From Thermoplasmata archaeon (GTDB taxonomy: Archaea > Thermoplasmatota > Thermoplasmata > Thermoplasmatales > Thermoplasmataceae), in the NCBI GenBank assembly GCA_021850505.1, contig JAJZLW010000114.1, forward strand, positions 1 to 5,930: a DNA stretch of 5,930 nt. Reading direction: 5' to 3'. Shown piece by piece: positions 5,062-5,930 of this stretch. Numbering within the stretch: position 1 is the first letter of the stretch; each line of letters begins with the position of its first letter. A program made the position numbers and the translations under genes. The notes beneath the pieces are model-generated. The model searched no databases. It was not told where the DNA came from and saw only the letters and a program-made list of their open reading frames with translations.

Positions 5062-5930
5062 ATGTTGTCAGGTCAAATGCCTATTCTGATACTAAAAGAG
5101 GGTACGCAGAGAGAACAGGGCAAAAATGCCCAGAAGTCAAATATCGAAGCAGCAAAGGCCATCGCTGATGCAATTAGGACCACACTTGGCCCAAAAGGAA
5201 TGGACAAGATGCTGGTTGATTCGATAGGAGACATTGTCATATCAAATGACGGAGCCACCATTCTGAAAGAGATGGATGTCGACCACCCGACCGCAAAGAT
5301 GATAGTCGAGGTTGCAAAGGCTCAGGATGTCTCAGTCGGCGACGGAACCACAAGCGCAGTGGTGCTTGCTGGCGAGTTCCTGAAACAGGCAGAATCATTG
5401 CTTGAACAGGGTGTCCACTCCACTGTAATCACGAACGGATACCGCCTTGCAATGAACGAGGTTAAAAAATATCTTGACGAGCTGGCAATCAAGGCAGATG
5501 ATGAAAAATCCCTTATCAGGGTTGCTGAGACGTCACTTTCAGGTAAAAACGCTGGTTTCTCAAATTCCATACTTTCAGAATTGGTTGTAAAGGCTGTAAA
5601 CCTTGTCGCTGAAGAGCGCAATGGTAAAATATCAGTGGATTCATCCAACATAAAGGTTGACAAGAAGAATGGGGGCAGCGTCAACGACACCCAGCTCATC
5701 AACGGTCTCGTTATAGATAAGGAGAGAGTTCATCCGAAGATGCCTAATGTTGTAAACAACGCAAAGATTGCGCTTGTTGATTCTGCTCTTGAAATCAAGA
5801 AGACCGAGATAGAGGCAAAAGTCCAGATAACCGATCCATCCAAGATACATGAGTTCCTTGACCAGGAATCCGACACATTCAAGAAGATGGTAGAGAAGGT
5901 CAAGAAGAGCAAGGCCAATGTCTTAATGTC
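5062..5930 (+). CDS. thsA: Thermosome (group II chaperonin) alpha subunit, N-terminal part
   Basis: The first 289 codons of a roughly 540-residue chaperonin are present; the rest lies beyond the right edge. Thermosomes are cytoplasmic double-ring ATPases that fold proteins inside a closed cavity, and in Thermoplasma they consist of alpha and beta subunits. The nucleotide-binding motifs are complete: [12 protein letters not shown] (40-51), [12 protein letters not shown] (61-72) and GDGTT (93-97) with the metal-binding D94. The apical domain begins after about residue 200 ([20 protein letters not shown], 201-220) and includes the charged helical lid protrusion near 245-285. The equatorial return and the C-terminal tail are outside the window. 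The opening [20 protein letters not shown] is closer to the T. acidophilum alpha than beta subunit, as remembered, and so is the NGGSVNDTQ region, so I assign it to thsA. It has its own TATA box and Shine-Dalgarno site, separate from the neighbouring genes. Heat regulation is expected but not shown. Confidence 0.97.
   Translation, partial: MLSGQMPILILKEGTQREQGKNAQKSNIEAAKAIADAIRTTLGPKGMDKMLVDSIGDIVISNDGATILKEMDVDHPTAKMIVEVAKAQDVSVGDGTTSAVVLAGEFLKQAESLLEQGVHSTVITNGYRLAMNEVKKYLDELAIKADDEKSLIRVAETSLSGKNAGFSNSILSELVVKAVNLVAEERNGKISVDSSNIKVDKKNGGSVNDTQLINGLVIDKERVHPKMPNVVNNAKIALVDSALEIKKTEIEAKVQITDPSKIHEFLDQESDTFKKMVEKVKKSKANVLM

Noticed and set aside
5322..5702. 126-codon open frame on the minus strand opposite the thermosome gene
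   Set aside because: It is antisense to strongly conserved chaperonin sequence, and its translation is a serine- and phenylalanine-rich mirror of those codons.

Overview
The window looks like a chromosomal segment from an archaeon of the order Thermoplasmatales. The strongest clue is the gene running off the right edge. It encodes a group II chaperonin whose first ~290 residues closely resemble, from memory, the Thermoplasma acidophilum thermosome alpha subunit. Archaeal TATA boxes placed for leaderless transcripts, AGG/AGA and ATA codon use, an archaeal-type thiolase paired with a DUF35 partner, and moderate G+C fit the same picture. I see no RNA gene, CRISPR array, insertion sequence, integrase or phage gene.

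Layout: (1) 1-421, minus strand: the first 140 codons of an atypical short-chain dehydrogenase (NAD(P)-binding Rossmann protein), cut by the left edge. (2) 422-517: a 96-bp divergent promoter region with a TATA box for each direction, each about 26-28 bp from its start codon, so both transcripts should be nearly leaderless. (3) 518-3843, plus strand: a tightly packed operon of a thiolase-superfamily protein, a DUF35 zinc-ribbon/OB-fold protein (4-bp overlap) and a 512-residue tandem ThyX-family protein (no gap). (4) 3844-4767, minus strand: an unrecognised soluble protein whose stop codon abuts the ThyX-like stop codon directly. (5) 4768-5061: an AT-rich divergent intergenic region with several short inverted and direct repeats and the thermosome promoter. 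(6) 5062 to the right edge: thermosome alpha subunit, incomplete.

Two proteins deserve attention. The thiolase-like protein has the archaeal thiolase fold motifs, but a glycine sits where the acyl-accepting cysteine should be, so an ordinary cysteine-based thiolase reaction is doubtful. Its partner is a DUF35 protein, the kind that binds thiolases in the archaeal mevalonate complex and also cysteine-less thiolase-fold aldolases. The ThyX-like protein has two ThyX repeats, each with only half of the family signature: repeat 1 keeps the E-x-S-x-R half and repeat 2 keeps the RHR half. The intact halves could form one composite active site, or the protein may have a different job. Nothing in the sequence explains why these three genes are co-transcribed, and I found no convincing defence or mobile system.
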